Positions 1-7,500 of a stretch of DNA of 33,259 bases are shown piece after piece. Below the pieces are notes generated by a model, which searched no databases, was not told the DNA's origin, and saw only the letters and a program-made list of their open reading frames with translations. This DNA is from Lachnospiraceae bacterium UBA7179 (GTDB lineage: Bacteria; Bacillota; Clostridia; Lachnospirales; Lachnospiraceae): the NCBI GenBank assembly GCA_002491195.1, contig DKVL01000111.1, forward strand, positions 1 through 33,259. The letters run 5' to 3'. The translations under genes were made by a program, and so were the position numbers. Position 1 is the first letter of the stretch. Every line of letters starts with the position of its first letter.

Positions 1-91
1 TTTACAAAATTTTTTTATTTTTGTCTATAAAAGTTAGTTAAATTTTAAAAATTTCGTATCATCATTGTCCTATGGAATTTACTGTCAATAA

Positions 92-120
92 TTGACACCA
101 AATAAAAAAAATGATAAAAT
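92..120 (+). promoter_or_regulatory. Sigma-A-type promoter of the metallophosphoesterase/propeller operon
   Basis: A perfect -35 box TTGACA (92-97) is followed after exactly 17 bp by TAAAAT (115-120), one base from the -10 consensus. The start codon of the first gene lies 45 bp downstream, behind an AAAAGGA ribosome binding site at about 149-154. The preceding 90 bases are very AT-rich and hold no visible gene. Confidence 0.75.
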
Positions 121-164
121 CATTGCGGTATTTATATCAATATATCATAAAAGGACTATGAAAA

Positions 165-1310
165 ATGAAAAGTGGACGTAACAAAAAAAATACCATTATG
201 TTTGCTTTGCTGATTGTATTAATCTTAATATTGTTGGCGGAGATTTTTCTATGGATATGGGGTACTCGTCAGCGGCAGAACGAGGAGAGGGAAGAAACGG
301 AATCATCCGAGGCCGCAAGTACTTTTGAAGAGGAAAGCAGCATAGAAGAGAGCAGTACGTTTGAAGAAGAAACTTCAGAACCCATTTCGGAAGAAGTTTA
401 TTATCCGGAACCGAATTATCATTTTCAGACGGATGAGATTATTGTGGAGGTTCCTGATCTTTCTAAGGAATATACAGTGGCATGGGTAAGCGATCTGCAT
501 ATGGTAACAGATCATGAGATATCTGATGATATTCTGGCTGAAGATTTGGATGCAGTCCAGGCAAGATATGATTTTTTCCAGACAGCGGACGGCGTGCATG
601 GAGAAGATTTGCTGCCGGAGATCATTGATTACCTGAATTATGGATCGTATGATGCGATTATTTTCGGTGGTGATATGCTTGATTACTGTAGTGTTTCTAA
701 TATGGAGCTGCTCAAATCTGAATTTGATCGTTTGAATAAAAAGGTTCCTGTGCTTTATATCCGCGCAGACCATGATTATGGTTTCTGGTATGGCGGGGAT
801 GGATTTACAGAGGCAGACGCGGAGAATATGCATCAGAAGATGGCGGACGGAGATGATCTCAATACGAAATACCTTGATTTCGGGGAGTTTGTCATCATTG
901 GCGTAAACCGTTCGACAAAGGATATGTTTCCAGAGCAGTATCGTATCTTAGATGAAATGTTTACCAACGCAGCGTCTGAGGGAAAACCGGTTATCATAGC
1001 AACGCATGTTCCGTACGCGTCAAAGATTGATGAAACGAATGAAGTGACACTCTATGACAGGTCCATGGAAATCAGGAATAAAATTTACTATTGGGGTGGC
1101 GGGAATTACGTACCAAATGAGGTGACATCAAATTTCCTTGATAAGATTTACAGAGAGGACACAAGCGTTGTTGAAGTGTTGGCAGGCCATCTGCATGCAG
1201 GCTGGGATGGAAAACTGACAGAGCAGGTCAATCAGCATATCTTTGAACCAGCATATCTTGGCAGTATTGGAATTATTAAATTTGTTCCAGAGAAAGAAGA
1301 GGGAGAATGA
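165..1310 (+). CDS. Membrane-anchored extracellular metallophosphoesterase
   Basis: A 381-aa protein of the calcineurin-like phosphoesterase fold. Residues 11-32 form one N-terminal membrane helix. Residues 36-78 are a Glu/Ser-rich spacer that would hold the catalytic domain away from the cell surface. The metal-binding motifs follow in order: D110-x-H112 (VSDLH), GGD with D170, then ADHD at 201-204, H281 in ATHVPY and GHLH at 341-344. In place of the usual GNHD/E it reads ADHD, so the Asn metal ligand is replaced by Asp; the other motifs are intact. The ATG at 165 is preferred over an out-of-frame ATG at 158. Its last codons overlap the next gene by ATGA, so the two are probably co-translated. 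The substrate is unknown; nucleotides or cell-wall phosphoesters are possible. Confidence 0.85.
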   Translation: MKSGRNKKNTIMFALLIVLILILLAEIFLWIWGTRQRQNEEREETESSEAASTFEEESSIEESSTFEEETSEPISEEVYYPEPNYHFQTDEIIVEVPDLSKEYTVAWVSDLHMVTDHEISDDILAEDLDAVQARYDFFQTADGVHGEDLLPEIIDYLNYGSYDAIIFGGDMLDYCSVSNMELLKSEFDRLNKKVPVLYIRADHDYGFWYGGDGFTEADAENMHQKMADGDDLNTKYLDFGEFVIIGVNRSTKDMFPEQYRILDEMFTNAASEGKPVIIATHVPYASKIDETNEVTLYDRSMEIRNKIYYWGGGNYVPNEVTSNFLDKIYREDTSVVEVLAGHLHAGWDGKLTEQVNQHIFEPAYLGSIGIIKFVPEKEEGE

Positions 1311-2413
1311 AAAGGTTAAAGATCTTTGTTTTGGTAAGTGCCCTATGTATTTTTTCCTGTAGAAATGTCTGCGCAGCAGAGCAGGGAAATGATGTGCAGA
1401 AATCTATGAAACCTGTCGGAGAGGAGACAACGGAATCAGAGATTTCAGAACAGGAAATAACAGTGGATATAGATCATATTGAGGAAGATAGTACAAGTGT
1501 CATTATTCCGAAGAATGATATTTTGGCAGTACAGCTCAGTGTGAGTGATGTACATATGCAAAATCCATACAATGATATCAAAAATCTAAGGCTTCCGTCA
1601 CAGATTACACGACAGGGAGATTACTATTTTATCGTTGATACATACAATGATCAGGTGCTGTATGCATCAGACATGTGGAAACCGATTGGGGAATGGCGTG
1701 TGATGGACAGAAAACTCAACAAACCTCATGCGATCGCCAGCGACGGATCAGTATATCTGGTTGTGGATACAGACAACAACAGGGTGCTCTGCTATGAATA
1801 TATCAATGGTCGTTTCCAGAATACACAGTGTTTTGATCATATTGGGATCAGACCACATTATATTCAATATGATGCAGTTTCGGAGTCTTTTTTTGTCTGG
1901 AGTTCTCTGACTGGCGATATGTATATCATCAAAAAAGAACCGGTTGACAACAGGATCTATCTTCATGAAGTCCGTCATATCTATGAACTAGATGGATATT
2001 ATGTGCGGTCTTTTGATATTGAAGGGGATGAAGTCTTATTTCCATCAGGAAATAATGGCTGCATCCTTGTGGCAGATAAGGATACGCTTCATGTCAAGGA
2101 GCGTTATCAGGTTCCTATGGAACTATCAGGAATGGCTTTTGCCAAAAAGATCGGGAATTATTATTATATGACGATTTCAACGGATGACAAGCTGGATCAT
2201 GAAAAGGCAAAGATGATACGTACATCGGATCTGCAGTCGCTTTCTGAAGGAATTTATGAGGAGGTGACTGGGTATTTTAAGGGTATGCGTGTGCCATATT
2301 ATATTGACAGGATCAATGGTTCTTATTGTGTGACCAGTCATGAGAGTCAGAAATGCGTGTACATGTTTCATGTCGTGGAAGATGTGATCAAAGATGTGCA
2401 GACATTACATTAG
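1307..2413 (+). CDS. Secreted NHL/beta-propeller-like protein
   Basis: A 368-aa protein with a Sec signal peptide (residues 1-23, basic start, hydrophobic core, cleavage likely at VCA-AE). An acidic, Ser/Thr-rich linker runs to about residue 70. The rest contains repeated blade-like units such as YFIVDTYNDQVLYAS and YLVVDTDNNRVLCYE, the pattern of NHL and six-bladed propeller proteins. I recognise the fold type but not a specific family. Its start overlaps the stop of the metallophosphoesterase (ATGA), and it ends just before a terminator, so the two form a compact two-gene operon. By inference the propeller binds a ligand or partner for the anchored phosphoesterase. Cys18 in IFSC is a poor lipobox, so a soluble secreted form is preferred. 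Confidence 0.7.
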   Translation: MKRLKIFVLVSALCIFSCRNVCAAEQGNDVQKSMKPVGEETTESEISEQEITVDIDHIEEDSTSVIIPKNDILAVQLSVSDVHMQNPYNDIKNLRLPSQITRQGDYYFIVDTYNDQVLYASDMWKPIGEWRVMDRKLNKPHAIASDGSVYLVVDTDNNRVLCYEYINGRFQNTQCFDHIGIRPHYIQYDAVSESFFVWSSLTGDMYIIKKEPVDNRIYLHEVRHIYELDGYYVRSFDIEGDEVLFPSGNNGCILVADKDTLHVKERYQVPMELSGMAFAKKIGNYYYMTISTDDKLDHEKAKMIRTSDLQSLSEGIYEEVTGYFKGMRVPYYIDRINGSYCVTSHESQKCVYMFHVVEDVIKDVQTLH

Positions 2414-2433
2414 AACATGTTTGAAAATATGAG

Positions 2434-2462
2434 AAAGCTCTGCTGGGAGGCGGAGCTTTTTT
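2434..2462 (+). terminator. Rho-independent terminator after the propeller gene
   Basis: AAAGCTCTGC (2434-2443) pairs with GCGGAGCTTT (2450-2459) with one G-U, around a six-base loop, and runs into six T residues. It begins 20 bp after the stop codon at 2413. Confidence 0.85.
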
Positions 2463-2466
2463 ATGC

Positions 2467-2546
2467 ACAGGCCCGTGCAGAGGAAATATGTCACTAACGT
2501 GACGCACGGGCCGCGCGCGAGTAGGGGAGACAGCCCCATGCGGAGG
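2467..2546 (+). repeat. Structured dispersed repeat, copy A
   Basis: GCCCGTGC (2471-2478) pairs perfectly with GCACGGGC (2504-2511). Inside lies the core AGGAAATATG followed by a small hairpin GTCAC-TAAC-GTGAC (2490-2503). After the stem comes CGAGTAGGGGAGA and a GGGG...CCCC pairing (2524-2537). The same core and downstream segment occur at 8393-8480 and, on the minus strand, 24277-24383. The paired arms differ between copies while pairing is broadly kept, which suggests a folded RNA or a palindromic mobile repeat. It lies just past a terminator, so it is not needed for that gene's coding function. The rest of the gap (2547-2669) shows only a partial echo of the core at 2537-2550. Confidence 0.6.
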
Positions 2547-2676
2547 AAATTTTGGAACTGTTACCAATTTTTAGAGTTTTGTAGAAATAGATATTTACAA
2601 GAAAGTATAAAGTGTAGTAATGTTAAATAATGGTAACTGTTCAAAATCATAAGAAAGTATGGCAGCAAAGATGCTG

Positions 2677-2687
2677 TATAATATAAT
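2677..2687 (+). promoter_or_regulatory. Overlapping -10 boxes upstream of the UDP-sugar pyrophosphorylase
   Basis: Two overlapping perfect TATAAT hexamers (2677-2682 and 2682-2687) lie about 85 bp before the next start codon. No convincing -35 box is seen. A short inverted repeat AGCTAT-TTGG-ATAGCT follows at about 2735-2750, ahead of the ribosome binding site. Confidence 0.4.
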
Positions 2688-2769
2688 GATATGAACATTT
2701 TGTGGCAGTTTTTGAAAAATATGGGAAAGGAAGGAGCTATTTGGATAGCTTCTAAGGAAATGATTAACA

Positions 2770-3996
2770 ATGATGGAGAATGAACTTTTTGACGTACTAA
2801 AGAAGCATGGACAAGAGCATATAATTGAGGCGTATCAAAAGCTGGATGAAGCAGGAAAGAAGAAACTTGCCGCACAGGTGGAAAAGATTGACTGGTCAAT
2901 TGTAGCGATGGCATGTCATGAGGAGCATGCGCAGGAGAGAGGTAAACTCGAACCGTTGTCTGCTCTTGAAGTGTCTGAGATTGAGAAAAATAAGGCGAAA
3001 TATGAGGAAATCGGTCTGGAAGCGATCAGAGCTGGAAAAGTCGGCGCTGTACTGCTTGCAGGCGGACAGGGCACAAGGCTGGGCTCTGACGGACCAAAAG
3101 GCAAGTACAATATTGGTCTTTCAAAAGATGTATTTATTTTCGAGCGGCTGATCCGCAATCTGCTTGATGTCACAGACAAGGCAGGCTGCTTTGTGCCGCT
3201 GTATGTTATGACAAGCGATAAGAACAATGACGAGACAATTGCATTTTTCGAGGAAAAGAATTATTTTGGGTATCCGAAGGATTTTGTGAAATTCTTTAAA
3301 CAGGAGATGGCGCCGTCTGTCGATTTTCATGGAAAACTTTATATGGAAGCTGCAGATTCCCTGTCGCTGTCGCCAAACGGAAACGGCGGGTGGTTCTATT
3401 CCATGGCTGTGACAGGTGTGTTAAAAGATGTCAAGGAAAGAGGAGTTGAGTGGTTAAATATCTTTGCGGTGGACAATGTGCTGCAGAGAATCGCTGATCC
3501 GGTATTTGTCGGTGCGACGCTTGACTCGGGATGTGTCAGCGGCGCAAAGGTGGTCAGAAAGGCAGAACCAATGGAAAAAATCGGTGTTCTTTGTCTGGAG
3601 GATGGGAGACCGTCTATTGTTGAGTACTATGAGATGACAGAGGAGATTATCAATTCCAGGGAAGCAAACGGCGATCTCTCTTATAATTTTGGCGTGATTC
3701 TCAATTATCTGTTCCGTGTCGATCAGCTTGAGGAAATCATGAATACAAAGATGCCAGTGCATGTCGTGGAGAAGAAAATTCCTTATATCAATGAAAAAGG
3801 CGAGATGGTGAAACCGGAGACGCCAAACGGCTATAAGTTTGAACTATTGGTGCTTGATATGATTCACTTGTTTGAGAACTGCCTGTCCTATGAGGTTGTC
3901 AGGGATTATGAGTTTGCGCCGATCAAGAATAAAACAGGTGTTGATTCCGTGGAGAGTGCGCGGGCGCTTTTACAGAAGAATGGTGTGGAGTTATGA
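2770..3996 (+). CDS. UDPGP-family UTP-sugar-1-phosphate uridylyltransferase
   Basis: A 408-aa protein of the eukaryote-like UDPGP family, which joins a sugar 1-phosphate to UTP with release of pyrophosphate, giving UDP-glucose or UDP-N-acetylhexosamine. The nucleotide-binding signature LLAGGQGTRLGSDGPKG lies at residues 95-111, after an N-terminal helical region, as in UDP-GlcNAc pyrophosphorylases. The NGNGGWFYSM and VDNVLQRIADPVFVG segments match the sugar and metal-binding regions of the family. It is not the common bacterial GalU or GlmU type. A weak AAGGAA site precedes two adjacent ATGs at 2770 and 2773. It overlaps the next gene (a HAD phosphatase) by 4 bases, so a joint role in sugar-phosphate metabolism is likely. 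Substrate choice between Glc and GlcNAc cannot be decided by eye. Confidence 0.88.
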   Translation: MMENELFDVLKKHGQEHIIEAYQKLDEAGKKKLAAQVEKIDWSIVAMACHEEHAQERGKLEPLSALEVSEIEKNKAKYEEIGLEAIRAGKVGAVLLAGGQGTRLGSDGPKGKYNIGLSKDVFIFERLIRNLLDVTDKAGCFVPLYVMTSDKNNDETIAFFEEKNYFGYPKDFVKFFKQEMAPSVDFHGKLYMEAADSLSLSPNGNGGWFYSMAVTGVLKDVKERGVEWLNIFAVDNVLQRIADPVFVGATLDSGCVSGAKVVRKAEPMEKIGVLCLEDGRPSIVEYYEMTEEIINSREANGDLSYNFGVILNYLFRVDQLEEIMNTKMPVHVVEKKIPYINEKGEMVKPETPNGYKFELLVLDMIHLFENCLSYEVVRDYEFAPIKNKTGVDSVESARALLQKNGVEL

Positions 3997-5081
3997 TAAA
4001 GAATGTAATTTTTGATATTGGAAATGTGCTTGTGGATTTCCGGTGGCGTGTGTTGATGGAGGACTTGAAACTTCCAAGGGAGACACAGGCAATTTTTGAA
4101 AATACGGTGTTTGGCAGTCGTTGGTGGGGGGAACTTGACCACGGTATCTATGAGGAGTCTGAGATCCTCAAGAATTTCCGCGAGGACAATAAGGAGCATC
4201 TCGATGAATTTAACCTTGTGTGGGATCATCGTGACAAACTGGTGGAACCGTATGCGTATGCGGTGCAGTGGATCAAGCAATTGAAAGAATCAGGATTAAA
4301 AGTGTACCTTTTATCAAATTATCCGAAAGACATCTTCACACTCCATACGGAGTGTGGGCGTTTTCCATTTCTTGATCAAGTGGATGGCAAGGTGGTCTCA
4401 GGGTTTGTTAAGATGATCAAGCCCAATGCGGATATCTATGAATATCTTCTGAAGGAATATGGGCTCGAAGCGGCGGAGAGTGTCTTTGTTGACGACAGGG
4501 AGGAGAACATTGAGACCGCAAAAGGGCTTGGTATGAAAGGGATCGTGTTCCAGAGTTATGAGCAGGCCTGTGTGGAGCTGGACAGATTGATTTCAGAGGA
4601 AGGAAAAGATTGTATGAAGGATTATGTGAAACTCTGGGATGAATACTCTATAGAGTTTAATAAAACCCTGGAGTTTGATTTTAGCGGAGATTGGAATCAG
4701 CTGGATCAAGAAGAGCGGGAAATTGCCGCGCTTTGGAAACTGCTGGTAGATGGATATAATGGCGGATTTGAACAATTCTTCTGTAACTGGGGATACCCGG
4801 GATACTGGTATGCGATGTGCGGTCTGCAGAAAATCGAAGACTGGGAGCTTTTAGAACAGCTTCACAACACCTATGAGCAGGTGTTTGAAAAGTTCAGGGA
4901 GGATTCCCGATTGAAGGCATATTGGGATATTCCCCAATATTTTACAAAAGAGGACGAAGCAATTCTGGATGAAACAAACCAATATTTCTGGGACGAGGCG
5001 GGAGAGAAATTCGCGAAACTGGCTTATGAATATTATCATGACCAGATACAAAAACAGCCCCGCAGCAACTCTGGAAAATAA
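3993..5081 (+). CDS. HAD phosphatase fused to a DUF4375 (DMP19-like) domain
   Basis: A 362-aa two-domain protein. Residues 1-205 are a HAD subfamily IA phosphatase: nucleophile D8 in FDIGNVL, a Thr/Ser loop in YLLSNYP, the Lys of KMIKPN and the acidic motif VFVDDREENI. The FDIGNV form, with Gly in place of the second Asp, resembles YihX-type glucose-1-phosphate phosphatases. Residues 210-355 carry NGGFEQFFCNWGY and following helices, as in DUF4375, the family of the Neisseria DNA mimic DMP19. The reading frame is continuous; an internal Met (CMKDYV) marks the junction, so a former separate gene is possible. It overlaps the pyrophosphorylase by ATGA and is followed by a strong terminator. Pairing a sugar-1-phosphate phosphatase with a UDP-sugar synthase is a plausible balance of the same pool, but this is inference. 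Confidence 0.8.
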   Translation: MIKNVIFDIGNVLVDFRWRVLMEDLKLPRETQAIFENTVFGSRWWGELDHGIYEESEILKNFREDNKEHLDEFNLVWDHRDKLVEPYAYAVQWIKQLKESGLKVYLLSNYPKDIFTLHTECGRFPFLDQVDGKVVSGFVKMIKPNADIYEYLLKEYGLEAAESVFVDDREENIETAKGLGMKGIVFQSYEQACVELDRLISEEGKDCMKDYVKLWDEYSIEFNKTLEFDFSGDWNQLDQEEREIAALWKLLVDGYNGGFEQFFCNWGYPGYWYAMCGLQKIEDWELLEQLHNTYEQVFEKFREDSRLKAYWDIPQYFTKEDEAILDETNQYFWDEAGEKFAKLAYEYYHDQIQKQPRSNSGK

Positions 5082-5094
5082 ATTTTTATTTTGT

Positions 5095-5145
5095 AAAAAA
5101 CCATACTGATTTTCCTAAGTCAGGTGAAAATCAGTATGGTTTTTG
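5095..5145 (+). terminator. Strong intrinsic terminator after the HAD-DUF4375 gene
   Basis: CCATACTGATTTTC (5101-5114) pairs perfectly with GAAAATCAGTATGG (5126-5139), followed by TTTTT. An A-run at 5095-5100 extends the stem and could make it work on both strands. Confidence 0.92.
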
Positions 5146-5159
5146 ATATACTTATGATG

Positions 5160-5195
5160 TATCGTAAACGACAAAAGTGCATGTCGTTTACGATA
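5160..5195. repeat. 14-bp perfect inverted repeat upstream of dtd
   Basis: TATCGTAAACGACA (5160-5173) and TGTCGTTTACGATA (5182-5195) are perfect complements around the 8-base loop AAAGTGCA. There is no U-run, so it is not a normal terminator. It could be an operator for a dimeric regulator, an RNA hairpin or a small palindromic element. It lies between the terminator and the likely dtd promoter. Confidence 0.8.
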
Positions 5196-5207
5196 ACTGA
5201 TGCACAC

Positions 5208-5261
5208 GACCGCATAAGGAAATCAATCGCTTTGCGGCATGCGGTCGGCGCTAGATATAAT
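5208..5261 (+). promoter_or_regulatory. dtd: Likely dtd promoter overlapped by a 9-bp inverted repeat
   Basis: CGACCGCAT (5208-5216) and ATGCGGTCG (5239-5247) form a perfect inverted repeat 22 bp apart. The right arm falls in the spacer between a weak -35 (TTGCGG, 5232-5237) and a perfect -10 TATAAT (5256-5261). A regulator binding the repeat, or DNA looping, could control the promoter; this is inferred from position only. Confidence 0.5.
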
Positions 5262-5280
5262 AGAAAATTGGAGGCAGGAT

Positions 5281-5733
5281 ATGAGATTTGTAATACAACG
5301 CGTATGTGAAGCGAGCGTCTCTGTGGACGGTCAGGTGATTGGGCAGATCGGTCATGGTCTTCTGGTGTTTGTGGGCGTGGCTGACAGTGATGATCGAAAG
5401 ATCGCAGATAAGATGGTTGATAAGCTGACAAAACTGCGTATTTTTGATGATGCGGATGGAAAGACGAATCTGTCCATCGCGGATGTGGGCGGTGCGTTTC
5501 TGATGATCTCACAGTTTACACTGTATGCGGACTGCAGAAAGGGCAACAGACCGTCCTTTACATTGGCTGGCAGACCTGAATGGGCGAATGAACTGTACGA
5601 ATATGTGATCAGTGAAATCGGGAAAAGAGGTTTTCCTGTGGAGCATGGTTCATTTGGGGCGGAGATGAAAGTATCACTTCTCAATGATGGTCCGTTTACG
5701 ATTTTATTGGATTCGGATGAAATTGTGAAGTGA
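5281..5733 (+). CDS. dtd: D-aminoacyl-tRNA deacylase
   Basis: A 150-aa protein matching Dtd in length and motifs. The enzyme hydrolyses D-amino acids wrongly attached to tRNA (also Gly-tRNA-Ala), acting in the cytoplasm as a homodimer. Visible signatures are MRFVIQRVCEASVSVDG at the start, SQFTLYADCRKGNRPSF in the active site, and NDGPFT near the end, which is the Gly-cisPro motif (usually NxGPVT; here Val is Phe). The ATG at 5281 is chosen because GGAGG lies 6 bp upstream; the open frame extends 42 bases further but into the promoter. The MgtC-like gene starts 36 bp after its stop, so co-transcription is possible. Confidence 0.95.
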   Translation: MRFVIQRVCEASVSVDGQVIGQIGHGLLVFVGVADSDDRKIADKMVDKLTKLRIFDDADGKTNLSIADVGGAFLMISQFTLYADCRKGNRPSFTLAGRPEWANELYEYVISEIGKRGFPVEHGSFGAEMKVSLLNDGPFTILLDSDEIVK

Positions 5734-5769
5734 TAACAGAATTGATATATTTAGTAGTCGGAGAGGTGC

Positions 5770-6459
5770 GTGTTCGGTATGTTTACGACAGGATTTTCTG
5801 AATGGACATGGCAGAATATTTTGATCAGAATCATCGTATCTTTGGTAATCGGTATTGTGATCGGTATCGACAGAGGCGTAAAACGGCGCGGCGGCGGTGC
5901 GCGGACAACGATTACCGTGTGTCTTGGCGCAACAATGGTTATGTTGTTGGAACAATATCTAGAGGAGATTTATCCGGAGCGGTTGGATATTTCGAGAATT
6001 GCTGCGCAGGTGATCAGCGGGGTTGGTTTTTTGGGAGCGGGTTCGATATTGGTTTCGGGGCATCAGATCAAGGGATTGACTTCCGCGGCGAGCATATGGA
6101 CCTGTGCGTGTATTGGACTTGCGGTGGGGATTGGATTTGTTGACGGGGCAGTATTTCTCACTGTGATGTGGCTTGCAGGCGTTCATATGGTGCCTTATAT
6201 TGAGGACAAAGTTTATAAACATTCGCGGTATATGACATTGTATGTGGAGGTCGAGGACGGAAAGGCGATTTCCAATGTATCCAGACAGTTAAAAGATAGT
6301 AATTGTTTTATAGACAGCTTTTACGTGGATAAACCGAAAGCGAAAGGGCAGCATTTTCAGATTGTTGTGACTTTACGGATTCAGAAAAAGAGGAACAGAG
6401 ACGAGTTTCTTCATGATCTACAGAGATTAAAAGGTGTTATGTCTGTGGATGAAATATAA
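5770..6459 (+). CDS. MgtC/SapB family membrane protein
   Basis: A 229-aa protein with about four or five membrane helices in residues 10-140, followed by a soluble C-terminal region with an ACT-like pattern (residues 150-229). The family signatures are visible: LVIGIVIGIDRG, RTTITVCLGA with ARTT, and GVGFLGAGSILVSG with the SAASIW segment after it. MgtC proteins are linked to growth at low magnesium, acid survival and control of ATP synthase in other bacteria; they are not themselves proven magnesium pumps. The GTG at 5770 has GGAG 6 bp upstream, while an ATG at 5779 is the alternative. A DnaA-box-like sequence overlaps its last codons. Confidence 0.88.
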   Translation: MFGMFTTGFSEWTWQNILIRIIVSLVIGIVIGIDRGVKRRGGGARTTITVCLGATMVMLLEQYLEEIYPERLDISRIAAQVISGVGFLGAGSILVSGHQIKGLTSAASIWTCACIGLAVGIGFVDGAVFLTVMWLAGVHMVPYIEDKVYKHSRYMTLYVEVEDGKAISNVSRQLKDSNCFIDSFYVDKPKAKGQHFQIVVTLRIQKKRNRDEFLHDLQRLKGVMSVDEI

Positions 6460-6515
6460 GAAGCGGAGCAGCATTTGTGGATAAGAGATTGAAAAATGCT
6501 GATATCTGTGGATAA
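6444..6515 (+). promoter_or_regulatory. Three evenly spaced DnaA-box-like sites
   Basis: TGTGGATAA, the exact complement of the DnaA box TTATCCACA, occurs at 6476-6484 and 6507-6515. TGTGGATGA (8 of 9) occurs at 6444-6452. All have the same orientation and start 32 and 31 bp apart, about three helical turns. A weaker CATGGATAA is at 6588-6596. An AT-rich stretch and a perfect -10 (6572-6577) follow. Binding by DnaA is inferred. Confidence 0.5.
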
Positions 6516-6558
6516 ATGTCTGACGATAAAGAAATAATGCGATAATAAATGATATCTT

Positions 6559-6579
6559 GCTGCGCTTATGATATAATGA
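6559..6579 (+). promoter_or_regulatory. Promoter-like 21-bp module repeated elsewhere in the window
   Basis: This 21-bp stretch contains TATAAT at 6572-6577 and is the likely -10 of the SDR gene 61 bp downstream. The identical 21 bases occur on the minus strand at 18232-18252, upstream of the hemerythrin gene. No good -35 is seen at either place. Confidence 0.5.
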
Positions 6580-6639
6580 TAAATAGCCATGGATAAAGAA
6601 TGGCTGCAAAAATGATATTGGAATTAAGGAGGTAAGAAC

Positions 6640-7404
6640 ATGGGTAGACTTGATGGAAAAATAGCAGTTATAACGGGAGGAAATTCAGGAATTGGCGCCT
6701 GTGCAGCAGAATTTTTTGCGAAAGAAGGTGCAAAGGTTGTCATCTCAGCACGAAGAGTTGAGCAGTTGGAGGCTGTAGCGGAAAAAATCAGGGCAGCAGG
6801 TGGAGAAGCTCTCGCAGTTCCCTGCGATATTTCCAATAAGGAGCAATGTGAAGCGGTTATCGCAAAGACCGTGGAAACATATGGTACGATTGACATTTTG
6901 GTTAACAATGCCGGTGTAGTAGATAATGGCATAGAAGCGATTGAAAAAGTGACGGACAAGACTATTGACACCCTGATTGATATCAATACAAAAGGAACCC
7001 TTTATATCACAAGGGAAGCAGCGAAGATTATGATTGGGAAAAAAGCGGGTTCTATTGTGAATGTATCAAGTGTGGCAGGTTATACGGGCGGCGGCGGAGT
7101 TGCCTATGTCGCGAGCAAAGCAGCCGTAATCGGCATGACAAAGAATATTGCCATGCGCTGTGCCAGCGCAAATGTACGCTGCAATGCACTTTGTCCGGGA
7201 AGTGTCGCAACTCCGATGACAATGGGCATGAAGAAGGAAGAACTGGATCCGGATATGATGGGTGCGATGGCAAAGCATGCTGATTTGTCATTGCCAGTCT
7301 GTATGCCGCAGGAAGTAGCAAATGCAATTCTGTTCCTTGCAGGTGATGAGTCTTCTGCCATTACAGGTCAGATTATTGTCATTGATCATGGCGCTAATCT
7401 GTAG
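6640..7404 (+). CDS. SDR family NAD(P)-dependent oxidoreductase
   Basis: A 254-aa classical short-chain dehydrogenase/reductase. The cofactor motif TGGNSGIG is at residues 12-19, NNAG at 89-92, and the catalytic set is S143, Y156 and K160 (YVASK). The CPGSVATPM segment and C-terminal GQIIVIDHGANL fit 3-oxoacyl-ACP reductase and hydroxysteroid dehydrogenase relatives. The basic ARR after the second strand suggests NADPH, which is a rule of thumb. Substrate cannot be assigned; gut Clostridia use such enzymes for fatty acid synthesis, polyols and bile steroids. It has its own AAGGAGG site and appears monocistronic. Confidence 0.9.
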   Translation: MGRLDGKIAVITGGNSGIGACAAEFFAKEGAKVVISARRVEQLEAVAEKIRAAGGEALAVPCDISNKEQCEAVIAKTVETYGTIDILVNNAGVVDNGIEAIEKVTDKTIDTLIDINTKGTLYITREAAKIMIGKKAGSIVNVSSVAGYTGGGGVAYVASKAAVIGMTKNIAMRCASANVRCNALCPGSVATPMTMGMKKEELDPDMMGAMAKHADLSLPVCMPQEVANAILFLAGDESSAITGQIIVIDHGANL

Positions 7405-7427
7405 AAAATTGTTTAGTTACTTTCAGA

Positions 7428-7482
7428 CCCACACCAAAGTAGTGGGAAGCATGCGCCAAAATGCTTGTCCTTTAGCATTTTG
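7428..7482 (+). other. Hairpins downstream of the SDR gene
   Basis: CCCAC (7428-7432) pairs with GTGGG (7442-7446), and CAAAATGCT (7457-7465) pairs perfectly with AGCATTTTG (7474-7482). Neither is followed by a clear U-run, so they may slow or protect the transcript end. They open a 366-bp gap (7405-7770) filled mainly by repeats. Confidence 0.45.
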
Positions 7483-7500
7483 TGTGCAAGATCTGTTATT

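Noticed and set aside
5124..5309. A 61-codon open frame over the dtd promoter
   Set aside because: It starts in the terminator stem and runs through two palindromes into dtd, with no ribosome site.
7457..7482. Hairpin considered as a second MITE end
   Set aside because: It has a 9-bp stem with an 8-base loop but no flanking duplication or second copy in the window.
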